The notes beneath the pieces were generated by a model, which searched no databases, was not told where the DNA came from, and saw only the letters and a program-made list of their open reading frames with translations. Below, one piece after another: positions 32,776 through 41,155 of a stretch of 44,423 bases of DNA; position 1 is the stretch's first letter, and every line of letters begins with the position of its first letter. This stretch comes from Aminivibrio sp. GTDB taxonomy: Bacteria > Synergistota > Synergistia > Synergistales > Aminobacteriaceae. A program made the translations under genes and the position numbers. The stretch covers positions 1 through 44,423 of the forward strand of contig NZ_JAESIH010000027.1 in NCBI RefSeq assembly GCF_016756745.1, written 5' to 3'.

Positions 32776-33540
32776 GTGCTTTTTCCCCGGCGTTTCGCTT
32801 TCTTGTCCGTATTCTCAGTCTTTTTTTCCGTTCTTGCGGCTTTTCCCTTTTCTCCGGCCGCTTCGGCCAATTCCCTTCCATGGGTGGAACATTCAGTTCG
32901 CAGCGGCGAATCCGTTGCCTTCATCGCCGGGAGATACGGCGTCTCCCCCAAAACCGTCGAGCGGGCCAACGAACTGGCCGTCCGGGAGGATGGCGTCCTC
33001 CCGGGAGAGAAACTCCTCGTTCCCAGGAAGGATTCGGACCTCCTGGCCACACTGGCGGAGCACAGGGCCCGGCAGAGAGGTGAAACCATCGTTCCCCTGA
33101 TCCGCATCGAGGAACCCCTTCCTCCACCGGCTCCGCCGAAAAAAGCGGAATCGGCCCTTGCCGACGGAATCGAGCCCCTTATCAGGCCCCTTGGGGGGCG
33201 GGTTTCCTCGCCCTTCGGGAAGAGAAGAGGAAGGCTCCACGACGGTATCGACATCCCCGCCCGGCCGGGGACTCCCGTTGTGGCTATCCGGTCGGGAAGG
33301 GTCGTTTTTTCCGGTGTCATCCGCGGTTTCGGGAACACAGTCACCATCGATCACGGCAACGGGTTCGTCACCCGGTACAGCCACAACAGCGCGAACCTGG
33401 TGAAAAAGGGAACCTGGGTCCGGCGCGGACAGCCCGTCGCCAAGGTCGGTAAGACCGGGCGGACAACCTGCAATCATCTTCATTTCAGCGTTCTTGTGAA
33501 CGGCAAGCCTGTGAATCCCGAGAAATACCTGCCGAAGTAA
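32776..33540 (+). CDS. LysM and M23 peptidase (peptidoglycan endopeptidase-like)
   Basis: A 254-residue exported cell-wall protein. After a signal peptide (about residues 1-31, ending SPAASA) there is one LysM repeat (HSVRSGESVAFIAGRYGVSPKTVERANEL) that binds peptidoglycan. A short Pro-rich linker leads to an M23/LytM peptidase domain with GRLHDGIDIPA, where His and Asp bind zinc, and the later HLHF. It probably cuts cross-links or activates amidases during cell division. The long frame begins at 32626, but GTG at 32776, after GAGAGGGGG, gives a proper signal peptide. It ends next to a bidirectional terminator. Confidence 0.9.
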   Translation: MLFPRRFAFLSVFSVFFSVLAAFPFSPAASANSLPWVEHSVRSGESVAFIAGRYGVSPKTVERANELAVREDGVLPGEKLLVPRKDSDLLATLAEHRARQRGETIVPLIRIEEPLPPPAPPKKAESALADGIEPLIRPLGGRVSSPFGKRRGRLHDGIDIPARPGTPVVAIRSGRVVFSGVIRGFGNTVTIDHGNGFVTRYSHNSANLVKKGTWVRRGQPVAKVGKTGRTTCNHLHFSVLVNGKPVNPEKYLPK

Positions 33541-33578
33541 CTGAAGCGGCAGGCGTCTCCCCGCTTTTTTCCCTCATT

Positions 33579-33626
33579 CAACACCAGAAAGCCCCGGACC
33601 TGCCTGTCCGGGGCTTTCTGGTGTTG
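33579..33626. terminator. Bidirectional terminator, 20-bp perfect inverted repeat
   Basis: The 20 bases at 33579-33598 pair perfectly with 33607-33626 around an 8-nt loop. It lies between the convergent M23 gene (stop 33540) and the leftward secreted protein (stop 33632), so it can end both messages. The outer AACACCAGAAAG/CTTTCTGGTGTT parts supply A/T-rich flanks. Confidence 0.85.
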
Positions 33627-33631
33627 CAGTC

Positions 33632-34408
33632 TCAGGGAGTGAAGAAGTGATCTCTTTCCCCCACCACGGTGTAGACTCTTCCCCTCTTCCGGTCCCAGGC
33701 GTATACACCGTTCGACTGAGGCCTGCCGGCAGCGTCGAGAAAAACCATATTCTCCAAAAGGGCTCTTCCATAGGCCACCAAGCCGCGGACCGGGGCGGCA
33801 AAAGGCAGCCTTCCGACCTCCGTGCTCTCCGGCCATTTCCCGAAGGAGGGGAGAAGGTTCCGGGCAGTCATTTCTGACACCAGGACGCCGTATTCCGACG
33901 GTCCCGTGGTGATAAAGAAGTGCTTTGCCCGGGACGACTGGAGAAGCCCTTCAAAAATCGATGCAGCCAGGTACCCCGCCATGTCTTCCTCCATGCGGAG
34001 GAGATACAGGGCCGCCATAAAGACGGCATCGGCGGCGGCAAGGGGTTTCGGCGTCTCGGAAGGGTAGAAGAAACCGGCGGCCGAGTCCCATCGGGCAGGG
34101 TCCCCGTCCTTCACAAGGAGGGAGAGAAGGGAGAGGGCGTTTGCCGCCCCTTTCTCCGGCTCCGTCCCGGGGCGGAAAAGGGACCGCCAGAGTTCGTAGG
34201 GAGAAACTCTGTCAGCTCTGGATTCGAGAGCTGCCCGGTACTCCGCAGCGCCTGCTTTGGCTTCGGCCCGGGCACCGTACCGGAGGACAAGATCCTCAAA
34301 CCGTTTTTCCACCGTTTCCGCCGACGCGTTTCCCGCAAAGAGCAGGAAAACAGCGGTCATCGCAATCCACGAAAAGAAACGAATTCTCCTTTTCTTTTTC
34401 TTTTCCAT
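33632..34408 (-). CDS. Secreted protein of unknown function
   Basis: A 258-residue protein that I do not recognise. It begins with a lysine-rich start (MEKKKKRRIRFFSW) and a hydrophobic core, then ASAETVEK, a good type I signal cleavage site. The mature part is largely helical and rich in Ala and Leu, with an ending YAWDRKRGRVYTVVGERDHFF. No catalytic motif is apparent. GGAGGAGG upstream of the ATG at 34408 decides this start over the longer frame from 34432. It is convergent with the M23 peptidase and divergent from the histidine kinase. Confidence 0.7.
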   Translation of the reverse strand: MEKKKKRRIRFFSWIAMTAVFLLFAGNASAETVEKRFEDLVLRYGARAEAKAGAAEYRAALESRADRVSPYELWRSLFRPGTEPEKGAANALSLLSLLVKDGDPARWDSAAGFFYPSETPKPLAAADAVFMAALYLLRMEEDMAGYLAASIFEGLLQSSRAKHFFITTGPSEYGVLVSEMTARNLLPSFGKWPESTEVGRLPFAAPVRGLVAYGRALLENMVFLDAAGRPQSNGVYAWDRKRGRVYTVVGERDHFFTP

Positions 34409-34556
34409 CACTGCCGCCTCCTCCATATTCATCAGGTATGATCAGTCATTATACCCTCTTTCAGGAATGAATCCCATAGAGTGGGCTCCGTTTTCGTGCA
34501 GAAGAATGTATTTTCATGTAGAATTTCATTACCTCTCCACGGAAGGGGGAACCACG

Positions 34557-37500
34557 ATGGAAGAAAATCGTTCCCGGCAGTCCGACACAGTGCTTTCAAG
34601 CATTCTGGCCGTTCAGCCCCTGCTCGATTCCCTGGGCCGGGAGTTATCCCTTCTGGACAGGAACATGCGATACCTCTGGGTTTCTTCCTCCATGGCCGAA
34701 CGAGTGGGAATCCCGAGAGAGGACATTCCCGGCAGGACCTGCTATTCCCTCCACCACTCCTCAGCCGCCCCGTGCGGCGGCTGTCCCGTGTATGAAGCCC
34801 TCGTCACCGGGGAATCCAGGGAAAGGGTCATCATCTCCAACGGAACAGTTTTCCTCTCCAGCGGAATCCCGGTAAAAGACGAATCCGGCACGGTATGCGC
34901 TGTCTTCGAGTGTGAGCGGGACATCACCCTGGAAAAAGAAAAGGAGAAGAATTTCCTTGAGCTGAAAAACCGGTACATCGAACTGGTGGAAAACGCCCCC
35001 ATCGGCATGTTCCGGGTCACTTTCGACGGAAAATACCTCTCGGCAAACATCCACCACGCCCGGATTCTCGGCTACTCTTCCCCTTCCGTTCTCATGGAAG
35101 AAGTCAACAGAACCTCGGCGAAGATCCACTACGCCCGGCCGGAAGCCAGGAAAGCGGTGGTGGACCATCTTCTTGCCAACCCGAACCGGTGGCTGGAGCG
35201 GGAGACGGTTTTCCTCCGGAGGGACCGCTCACCCATCCATGTGCACCTCTACCACCGGAGCGTCTTTTCTCCCGACGGTGACCCTCTTTACATCGACGGC
35301 TTCCTGGAGGACATCACGGAACGGAAGACACTGGAGAAAAAAATCCGGTCCGAGCTGGAGCTGCGGCAGCAGATCTTCGACGCCGTTCCGGTCCATCTTT
35401 ATCTGAAGGACAGAGAGGGAAAGTATACCTTCGTGAACAGGGCTTTCACGGAGTTCCGGAACCTGAGGCACGAAGACGTCATCGGCAGGACGACCTTCGG
35501 CGTCCTGGAGGACCCTACCGCATCCGCTGCCCGGGCGGAGGACGAGGAAGTGCTCCGGACGGGCAGGCCCCTCCGTGACCATGAACGGCGGGTCAGGGGG
35601 AGCGCGGGGGAATTCTGGTACAGGATTACCAAGAGCCCCATCTTCGATGATAAAGGAAACATAGAGGGCATCGTGGGGTGCGGATTCGATATCACCACCC
35701 TCAAAGAGATTTCCCAGTCCCTCGCCGGGAGCGAGAAACGGTTCCGGTCCCTGGCCGAAGATATGCCGATTCTCATTTCCACCGGCCTTCCCGATGGAAC
35801 AATCCTCTACGCCAACGCCGCATACTGCCGGTGGTTCGGCAGGGAGCAGCAAGATATCCCAGGTTCTTCCTTCCTGGATTTCCTTCATACCGACGACAGG
35901 GCGGCTGTGGAGAAAACCCTTTCTTCCCTTACTCCGGAGCAATCGTCTTTTTCCATGGAGCTTCGGGTGTTCGCCCCCGACGGCTCCCTGCGGTGGCAGC
36001 GGTGGATCAACAGGGCTTTCTTCGACCCCTCGGGAAAGCTCCAGTTCATCCAGACCGTGGGGGAGGACATCACTGAGAGAAAAAACGCCGAAGAGGAAAT
36101 CAGGGCCGCCAGGGACGAGGCGGAAAGGGCGAGCGCCGCCAAATCGGAGTTCGTGGCCAGCATAAGCCACGAGATCCGGACACCCATGAACGGCGTTCTG
36201 GGCATGTCGGAACTCCTCCTGGAAACGCCTCTCAACTCATCCCAGCGCAGCCTCGCAGGGATGATCCACGAGAGCGCCCAGCAGCTCCTCGTCGTCCTCA
36301 ACGACCTTCTGGACTTCTCCAAGATCGAGTCGGGAACGTTCGGCCTCTCCATTCTTCCTTTCTCCATCCGCAGGACCCTGGAAGACACGGTCGTTCCCTT
36401 TCTGTCCCAGGCCGCGGATAAGGGATTGTCCCTCTCCATGGAAGCGGACCCTGCCCTTCCTGCTGTCCTGCTGGGAGATCCCATACGGATCCGTCAGATA
36501 CTCACGAATCTCCTGAGCAATGCCCTGAAATTCACGGAAAAGGGATCGGTCACCCTCTCGGTCAGGCTCCTCGGAATGGAGGACGGGGAGGCGAAAATAG
36601 CCTTCTCGGTCGTCGATACGGGCATCGGCATTCCGGAAGAATTTATGGGTGAAATTTTTACGCCCTTCAGGCAGGGGGAGACGTTCCGGAACAGAAAATA
36701 CGGCGGCACAGGGCTCGGCCTGTCCATCTCCAGGAAACTCGTGGAGATGATGGGGAGCGGCCTGTCGGTGGAAAGCACGCCGGGGAGGGGCTCCGCCTTC
36801 TCCTTCGTCCTGTCGCTGAAGGCCGGAAACTCCGCGGGGGAGAACGACACACCGGGAGAAAGAGCCTCCGTTCCGGCGTTAGGAAACGAAGGGGGTGAAA
36901 GAAAACCATCCGTTCTGGTGGTGGACGACAACAGGGTGAACAGGGAACTGGTGAGGCTGCTTCTGGAAAAGGGGGGCTACCTGCCGGAGACGGCCTCCGA
37001 CGGGCGAGAGGCCGTGGAACGGCTATCCAGGAAACGGTTCGACCTGGTGCTCATGGATATCCAGATGCCCGAGATGGACGGTTACGAATCCACCGCCTTC
37101 ATCCGGGACCCCGGGTCTCCGGTGCTGGACCACCAGGTTCCCATAGTGGCCCTGACCGCCCACGCCGTGAAAGGGTTCGCCGATGAATGTCTGAAAAAGG
37201 GAATGAACGACTATCTTCCCAAGCCCTTTTCATCGAACGAACTCCTGGGGCTGCTCTACAAGTGGATTTCTTCCGCAGGTACTCCGGCCGGGGATTACGG
37301 AGTTCCCCCCTTTGCCGGCAGGGACCAGAAAAAAGGGGAGGATCCCGTCTTCGATGCGGACAGTTTCTTCGCCAGACTTCTGGGGGACCGGGACGAGGGA
37401 AAGATGCTCCTGGAGTTGTTTCTCGAAGCGGTGCCGGAGGACCTGGAGGCCCTGGCCGACGCCATTGAACGGGAGGATTTGCGGGCCTGCGCGAAAATAG

Positions 37501-37679
37501 CCCATACCATCAAGGGAACCGCATCCAACGGGTGCGCCCCGGAACTCAGCCGAGCAGCGAAATCCATCCAGTCGGAGGCGGAAAACGGCCGTTCCGGAGA
37601 GCTTCCGGAGCTGTTTTCCAGGCTCCTGTTCCATTTCTCCCTCGTGGCGGAGGCCATGAAGAAAGAGCTGAACAGCTGA
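34557..37679 (+). CDS. Hybrid sensor histidine kinase (multi-PAS, HisKA, HATPase, REC, Hpt)
   Basis: A 1040-residue soluble signalling protein without an evident membrane segment. In order: four PAS-type domains (about residues 15-130, 140-260, 270-390 and 395-515), HisKA with His538 in SHEIRTP, an ATPase domain near 640-760 (NLLSNALKF, DTGIGIP, GGTGLGLSI), a receiver domain with phospho-acceptor Asp834 (LMDIQMPEMDG), and an Hpt domain with His983 (AHTIKGT). All relay residues are intact, so it can run a full His-Asp-His relay within one chain and then pass phosphate to an unknown regulator. The first PAS holds Cys pairs (CYSLHH, CGGCP) that might bind metal or haem. The ATG at 34557 follows GGAAGGGGGA. 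Confidence 0.92.
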   Translation: MEENRSRQSDTVLSSILAVQPLLDSLGRELSLLDRNMRYLWVSSSMAERVGIPREDIPGRTCYSLHHSSAAPCGGCPVYEALVTGESRERVIISNGTVFLSSGIPVKDESGTVCAVFECERDITLEKEKEKNFLELKNRYIELVENAPIGMFRVTFDGKYLSANIHHARILGYSSPSVLMEEVNRTSAKIHYARPEARKAVVDHLLANPNRWLERETVFLRRDRSPIHVHLYHRSVFSPDGDPLYIDGFLEDITERKTLEKKIRSELELRQQIFDAVPVHLYLKDREGKYTFVNRAFTEFRNLRHEDVIGRTTFGVLEDPTASAARAEDEEVLRTGRPLRDHERRVRGSAGEFWYRITKSPIFDDKGNIEGIVGCGFDITTLKEISQSLAGSEKRFRSLAEDMPILISTGLPDGTILYANAAYCRWFGREQQDIPGSSFLDFLHTDDRAAVEKTLSSLTPEQSSFSMELRVFAPDGSLRWQRWINRAFFDPSGKLQFIQTVGEDITERKNAEEEIRAARDEAERASAAKSEFVASISHEIRTPMNGVLGMSELLLETPLNSSQRSLAGMIHESAQQLLVVLNDLLDFSKIESGTFGLSILPFSIRRTLEDTVVPFLSQAADKGLSLSMEADPALPAVLLGDPIRIRQILTNLLSNALKFTEKGSVTLSVRLLGMEDGEAKIAFSVVDTGIGIPEEFMGEIFTPFRQGETFRNRKYGGTGLGLSISRKLVEMMGSGLSVESTPGRGSAFSFVLSLKAGNSAGENDTPGERASVPALGNEGGERKPSVLVVDDNRVNRELVRLLLEKGGYLPETASDGREAVERLSRKRFDLVLMDIQMPEMDGYESTAFIRDPGSPVLDHQVPIVALTAHAVKGFADECLKKGMNDYLPKPFSSNELLGLLYKWISSAGTPAGDYGVPPFAGRDQKKGEDPVFDADSFFARLLGDRDEGKMLLELFLEAVPEDLEALADAIEREDLRACAKIAHTIKGTASNGCAPELSRAAKSIQSEAENGRSGELPELFSRLLFHFSLVAEAMKKELNS

Positions 37680-37689
37680 AAAAACCTCC

Positions 37690-38175
37690 CTACTTGTCGG
37701 GAAACCGCATGCGGTAGAGGGTCATGAGGGAGGCAAACCTGCGGGCAAGGTTCTCCCGCTCCGGGGAAAACTTATTCTTCACTTCCTCGAACGCCCTGTC
37801 CACATCCTCTTTTTTCGGCTTCACCAGAGCCGGTTCCCCCCGTTTTCCGGCCCTGGGAGAGGGAGAGGTTTTGCCCACCACCACCTTCACGGCGGTTACC
37901 TTCACCCCGGTGATCTTCGATGCCTCACGGGCCACGGAGGCTCCCCTCATGGAGAGAGCCTTCGCAGAAGAAGGGCTGTCCGCTTTCACGAGCAGTACCC
38001 CTTTTTCAATGTCGTCGGGCCAGGTCTTTTTCGCCAGCATGGGGCCCACCGCAGTGGCCCATGTGTCCCTCAGGCCCGGAAGGGCGAGTTTTTCCTCCGC
38101 TCCCTTGGGCATGACCAGGTCCAGGAGGGCGGCCACAGGTCCCGGAACACCTTTACTGCGCCTGATATTCCTCAT
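37690..38175 (-). CDS. dciA: DciA (DUF721) family, predicted replicative helicase loader
   Basis: A 161-residue protein whose first 100 residues match DUF721, now known as DciA, which brings the DnaB helicase to the origin in bacteria lacking DnaC or DnaI. Features are LPGLRDTWATAVGPMLAKKTWP and the strand-rich segment GVLLVKADSPSSAKALSMRG. The C-terminal tail is basic and probably disordered. Its start overlaps the 3' end of mnmG by 23 bp, so it is the last gene of the dnaA-dnaN-recF-mnmG-dciA run. The position close to oriC supports the loader role. Confidence 0.85.
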   Translation of the reverse strand: MRNIRRSKGVPGPVAALLDLVMPKGAEEKLALPGLRDTWATAVGPMLAKKTWPDDIEKGVLLVKADSPSSAKALSMRGASVAREASKITGVKVTAVKVVVGKTSPSPRAGKRGEPALVKPKKEDVDRAFEEVKNKFSPERENLARRFASLMTLYRMRFPDK

Positions 38176-40060
38176 CGTCCGCTTCCCTCCGCGACAGCGA
38201 ATTGAGGTACACCGACAGAAGATGAATGTCCGTGGGCGTCACCCCGGAAATGCGACCAGCCTGCCCCAGGGTGAGGGGACGGATTGCCTCCAGCTTCTGC
38301 CTGCTTTCGGCGAGGAGGCCGGAAATGGAGGAATAGTCGATATCACCGGGAAGGCGGACCTCTTCCATCCTCGACAGCCGTGCCACCTGCCGGTGTTGCC
38401 GGTCGATGTACCCCTCGTATTTTACCTCCACCTCGAGGGCCTGGACTTCTTCTCCCCGGAGAGGCTCCGGCGAAGGAGAAAACTTCTCCACCAGGGAATA
38501 GGGTACCCTTGGCCGGCGCAGCAGGTCTGCCGCCGTCACCGTCTCCGAAAGGGGAGCCGAGCCCAGGGCCGCTAGGGCGGCGTTCAATCCCTCCGAAGGC
38601 GAAATCCTCGCTTTTTCGAGCCTTTCCGCTTCAGTATCGATCCGCTTCCACTTTAAAAGCAGCAGGTTCCATCGTTCATCGCCGATGAGGCCTATCTTCC
38701 TCCCTATGGGGGAAAGCCGGCGGTCGGCGTTGTCATGGCGCAGCAGCAGCCTGTGTTCGCACCGGCTGGTGAGCATCCGGTAAGGTTCCTTCGTTCCCTT
38801 GGTGACCAGGTCATCCACCAGCACCCCGAGATAGGCATCGGAACGGGAAAGAACCGTCGGCTCCTCTCCCCTGGCCTTCAGGGCGGCGTTGATGCCCGCC
38901 AGGAGTCCCTGGGCGGCGGCCTCCTCGTACCCCGACGTGCCGTTGATCTGCCCGGCGCAGAAGAGCCCTTCCACCCTTTTCGTCTCCAGAAAGGGGTGGA
39001 GCTGGGTGGGGATAACGTAATCGTACTCTATGGCATACCCGGGACGGGTGATGTGGGCATTGCCGCACCCCGGAAGGGAATGGACCATGGCAACCTGTAC
39101 GTCATAGGGAAGGCTCGTGGAAAAATTCTGCACATAGACCTCCCTGTTTCCCCGGGAGACGGGTTCAAGAAAAATAAGATGGCTTTCCTTCTCGGGAAAC
39201 TTGATGACCTTATCCTCGATGGAAGGGCAGTACCGCGGTCCCGCCCCCTCCATCCAGCCCATGTAAAGGGGAGAACGGTGGAGGTTTTCCCTGATGATGT
39301 CGTGGGTCCGGGGATTGCTCCTCGTGAGGTGGCAGAAATACCCCTCGTGGATTTTTCCCTCCCCCCAGAGGGAAAAAGCGAGAGGTTCCGGGGCGCTTCC
39401 CTGGGCGGTAAGGGACAAAAGGTCCAAGGAATCGACATGAAGCCTCGGGGTGGTGTCGGTGCGCATCCTTCCCGTTTCCAGGCCGGCTTCCCGGAGAGAC
39501 CCGGTGAGTTCCTCCGCCGGAACCTGCCCGAGAGGACCCGAAGGAAAACTGTCCATGCCAATGTAAACCTTGCCTCCAAGATAGGTCCCAGTGGCGAGCA
39601 CTACTGTTTTCCCCTCGTAGACAAGACCGTATTTCGTCCTGACACCCCTGATCCTGCCCTTTTCCGTCCAGAGGTCGGTCACCACGTCCTGGTGAACGTC
39701 CAGGTTCTTTTGGGTCTCCACGGCGAGGGTGTAATGGGCGGCATAATCCCGGAGGTCGCACTGGGCACGGAGCGCCCGGACGGCGGGTCCCTTGGACGTG
39801 TTCAGCCAGCGGACCAGCATGGCGGACCTGTCGGCCGCCTCAGCCTGCTCTCCTCCGAGGGCGCTTCCTTCCCTGACGAGGTGCCCCTTCGCCGGTCCCC
39901 CGATGGAAGGGTTGCAGGGCATAAGGGCCGTGTTGTCCAGGTAGAGGTTGAGCTGGAGTACCGCCGCTCCCATCCGCGCCGCGGCGAGGGCCGCCTCGCA
40001 CCCGGCGTGTCCTCCTCCCACCACGATGACGTCATATTTTTTTTCACAGACTATTGCCAT
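38153..40060 (-). CDS. mnmG: tRNA uridine-5-carboxymethylaminomethyl modification enzyme
   Basis: A 635-residue FAD protein (MnmG, formerly GidA) that, with MnmE, modifies the wobble uridine of several tRNAs. The FAD loop VVGGGHAGCEAALAAARMG is at the N-terminus, the CNPSIGGPAKGHLVREGSALGG block follows, then GLFCAGQINGTSGYEEAAAQG near residue 375. The C-terminal helical domain that binds MnmE is present, giving the full usual length. It follows recF in a leftward run. An AAGGAAGAGAAGG region lies upstream of the ATG. A position near the origin is common for this gene. Confidence 0.97.
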   Translation of the reverse strand: MAIVCEKKYDVIVVGGGHAGCEAALAAARMGAAVLQLNLYLDNTALMPCNPSIGGPAKGHLVREGSALGGEQAEAADRSAMLVRWLNTSKGPAVRALRAQCDLRDYAAHYTLAVETQKNLDVHQDVVTDLWTEKGRIRGVRTKYGLVYEGKTVVLATGTYLGGKVYIGMDSFPSGPLGQVPAEELTGSLREAGLETGRMRTDTTPRLHVDSLDLLSLTAQGSAPEPLAFSLWGEGKIHEGYFCHLTRSNPRTHDIIRENLHRSPLYMGWMEGAGPRYCPSIEDKVIKFPEKESHLIFLEPVSRGNREVYVQNFSTSLPYDVQVAMVHSLPGCGNAHITRPGYAIEYDYVIPTQLHPFLETKRVEGLFCAGQINGTSGYEEAAAQGLLAGINAALKARGEEPTVLSRSDAYLGVLVDDLVTKGTKEPYRMLTSRCEHRLLLRHDNADRRLSPIGRKIGLIGDERWNLLLLKWKRIDTEAERLEKARISPSEGLNAALAALGSAPLSETVTAADLLRRPRVPYSLVEKFSPSPEPLRGEEVQALEVEVKYEGYIDRQHRQVARLSRMEEVRLPGDIDYSSISGLLAESRQKLEAIRPLTLGQAGRISGVTPTDIHLLSVYLNSLSRREADDEEYQAQ

Positions 40061-40096
40061 TGCCTTCTCTTCCTTTCAGAACCCGATCACCTGTTC

Positions 40097-41152
40097 TCAG
40101 CGGCAGGGAAGCACCGCTCCATCCTCCACTTTCCACATTCTGCCGGGCCACTCGTTTCCCGGCATCTCCGCCGCCGCCGCCACAACCTGCCACCCAGTTC
40201 CCGCCAGGGAGGCCACGGTTATTTTCCGTCCTTCCCGGTCGAGCTCGGAGGCTATTTCATCGAGAAGTATCAGGGGCTTCCGCCTCAACCGTGCCTCCAC
40301 AGCTTTACCCGCAGCAAGCATAATAGCAACGGAGGCCCTTCGCATCTGGCCTCTGCTGAAAAAAACCGCCGCTTCCCGTCCGCCCGTCCGGACCAGGAGG
40401 TTATCCCGATGAGGGCCTACCAGGGAAAGGCAGCTTTTCTTTTCCCTCTCGCTCCAGGATTCGAGAGAATTCCACCAGTCATCGAGGGGATCTTCCGTTC
40501 CCGAACCCCCTCCCCGGATATGGGCAAGCTCCAGAGGAGCTGGGGAAAGGTCCGGAAAATGGGCCAGCCCGAGGGAAAGAAGTCCTACAGCCTCTTCCCT
40601 GCACGACCAAATCCACGCCGCCAGGGGAGCCATGGCCCTGGATACGGGCTCCGTTCTTTTGCCCGCCCTGAGGAGAACGGTTCTGTGGCGGACCACCCTC
40701 CGAAAATCGCTGATCCTCCTGGCGTACTGAGGAAAAAGAAGAGCACATATCCTATCCAGAAAATTGCGACGAATAGAGGGAGATCCGTCCAACAGGGCCA
40801 TATCCCCGGGGAGAAAGGCGAGGGCGGGAACCCTCGCCCGGACCTCGGGAAAGGAAACCCTCTTTCCGTCGCACTTCACCACGGTGGAACCGCCGACAGC
40901 CATGGCGAGAAACAGGTCTTCCTCGCCGCAGAAGGAACCGGTGATATACGCCCTGTCGCCTTCCCCCCGCCAGGAGGGAAGGTCTTTTCTTTCGCCGAAA
41001 GGACCCCATCCCGTCAGAAGATGGAGTCCTTCAAGACAATTGGTCTTCCCTGCCCCGTTTTTTCCGGTGACCAGGTTCAGTCCCGGTTCCCAGGAAATCC
41101 TGACAGGAGAAAGATTGCGGAAGTTTCTTACAAGATACTCGGAGCACCACAT
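40097..41152 (-). CDS. recF: DNA replication and repair protein RecF
   Basis: A 351-residue SMC-like ATPase that loads RecA at gaps. The Walker A loop is GKNGAGKTN (Lys36). The signature segment FSRGQMRRASVAIMLAAGKAV and the Walker B region PLILLDEIASELD are near the end. The signature differs somewhat from the usual LSQGQQ pattern, and the Walker B has Glu where many RecF have Asp, both still consistent with function. It starts 3 nt after the dnaN stop and is certainly in the same operon. Usually gyrB follows; here mnmG does. Confidence 0.95.
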   Translation of the reverse strand: MWCSEYLVRNFRNLSPVRISWEPGLNLVTGKNGAGKTNCLEGLHLLTGWGPFGERKDLPSWRGEGDRAYITGSFCGEEDLFLAMAVGGSTVVKCDGKRVSFPEVRARVPALAFLPGDMALLDGSPSIRRNFLDRICALLFPQYARRISDFRRVVRHRTVLLRAGKRTEPVSRAMAPLAAWIWSCREEAVGLLSLGLAHFPDLSPAPLELAHIRGGGSGTEDPLDDWWNSLESWSEREKKSCLSLVGPHRDNLLVRTGGREAAVFFSRGQMRRASVAIMLAAGKAVEARLRRKPLILLDEIASELDREGRKITVASLAGTGWQVVAAAAEMPGNEWPGRMWKVEDGAVLPCR

Positions 41153-41155
41153 GTC

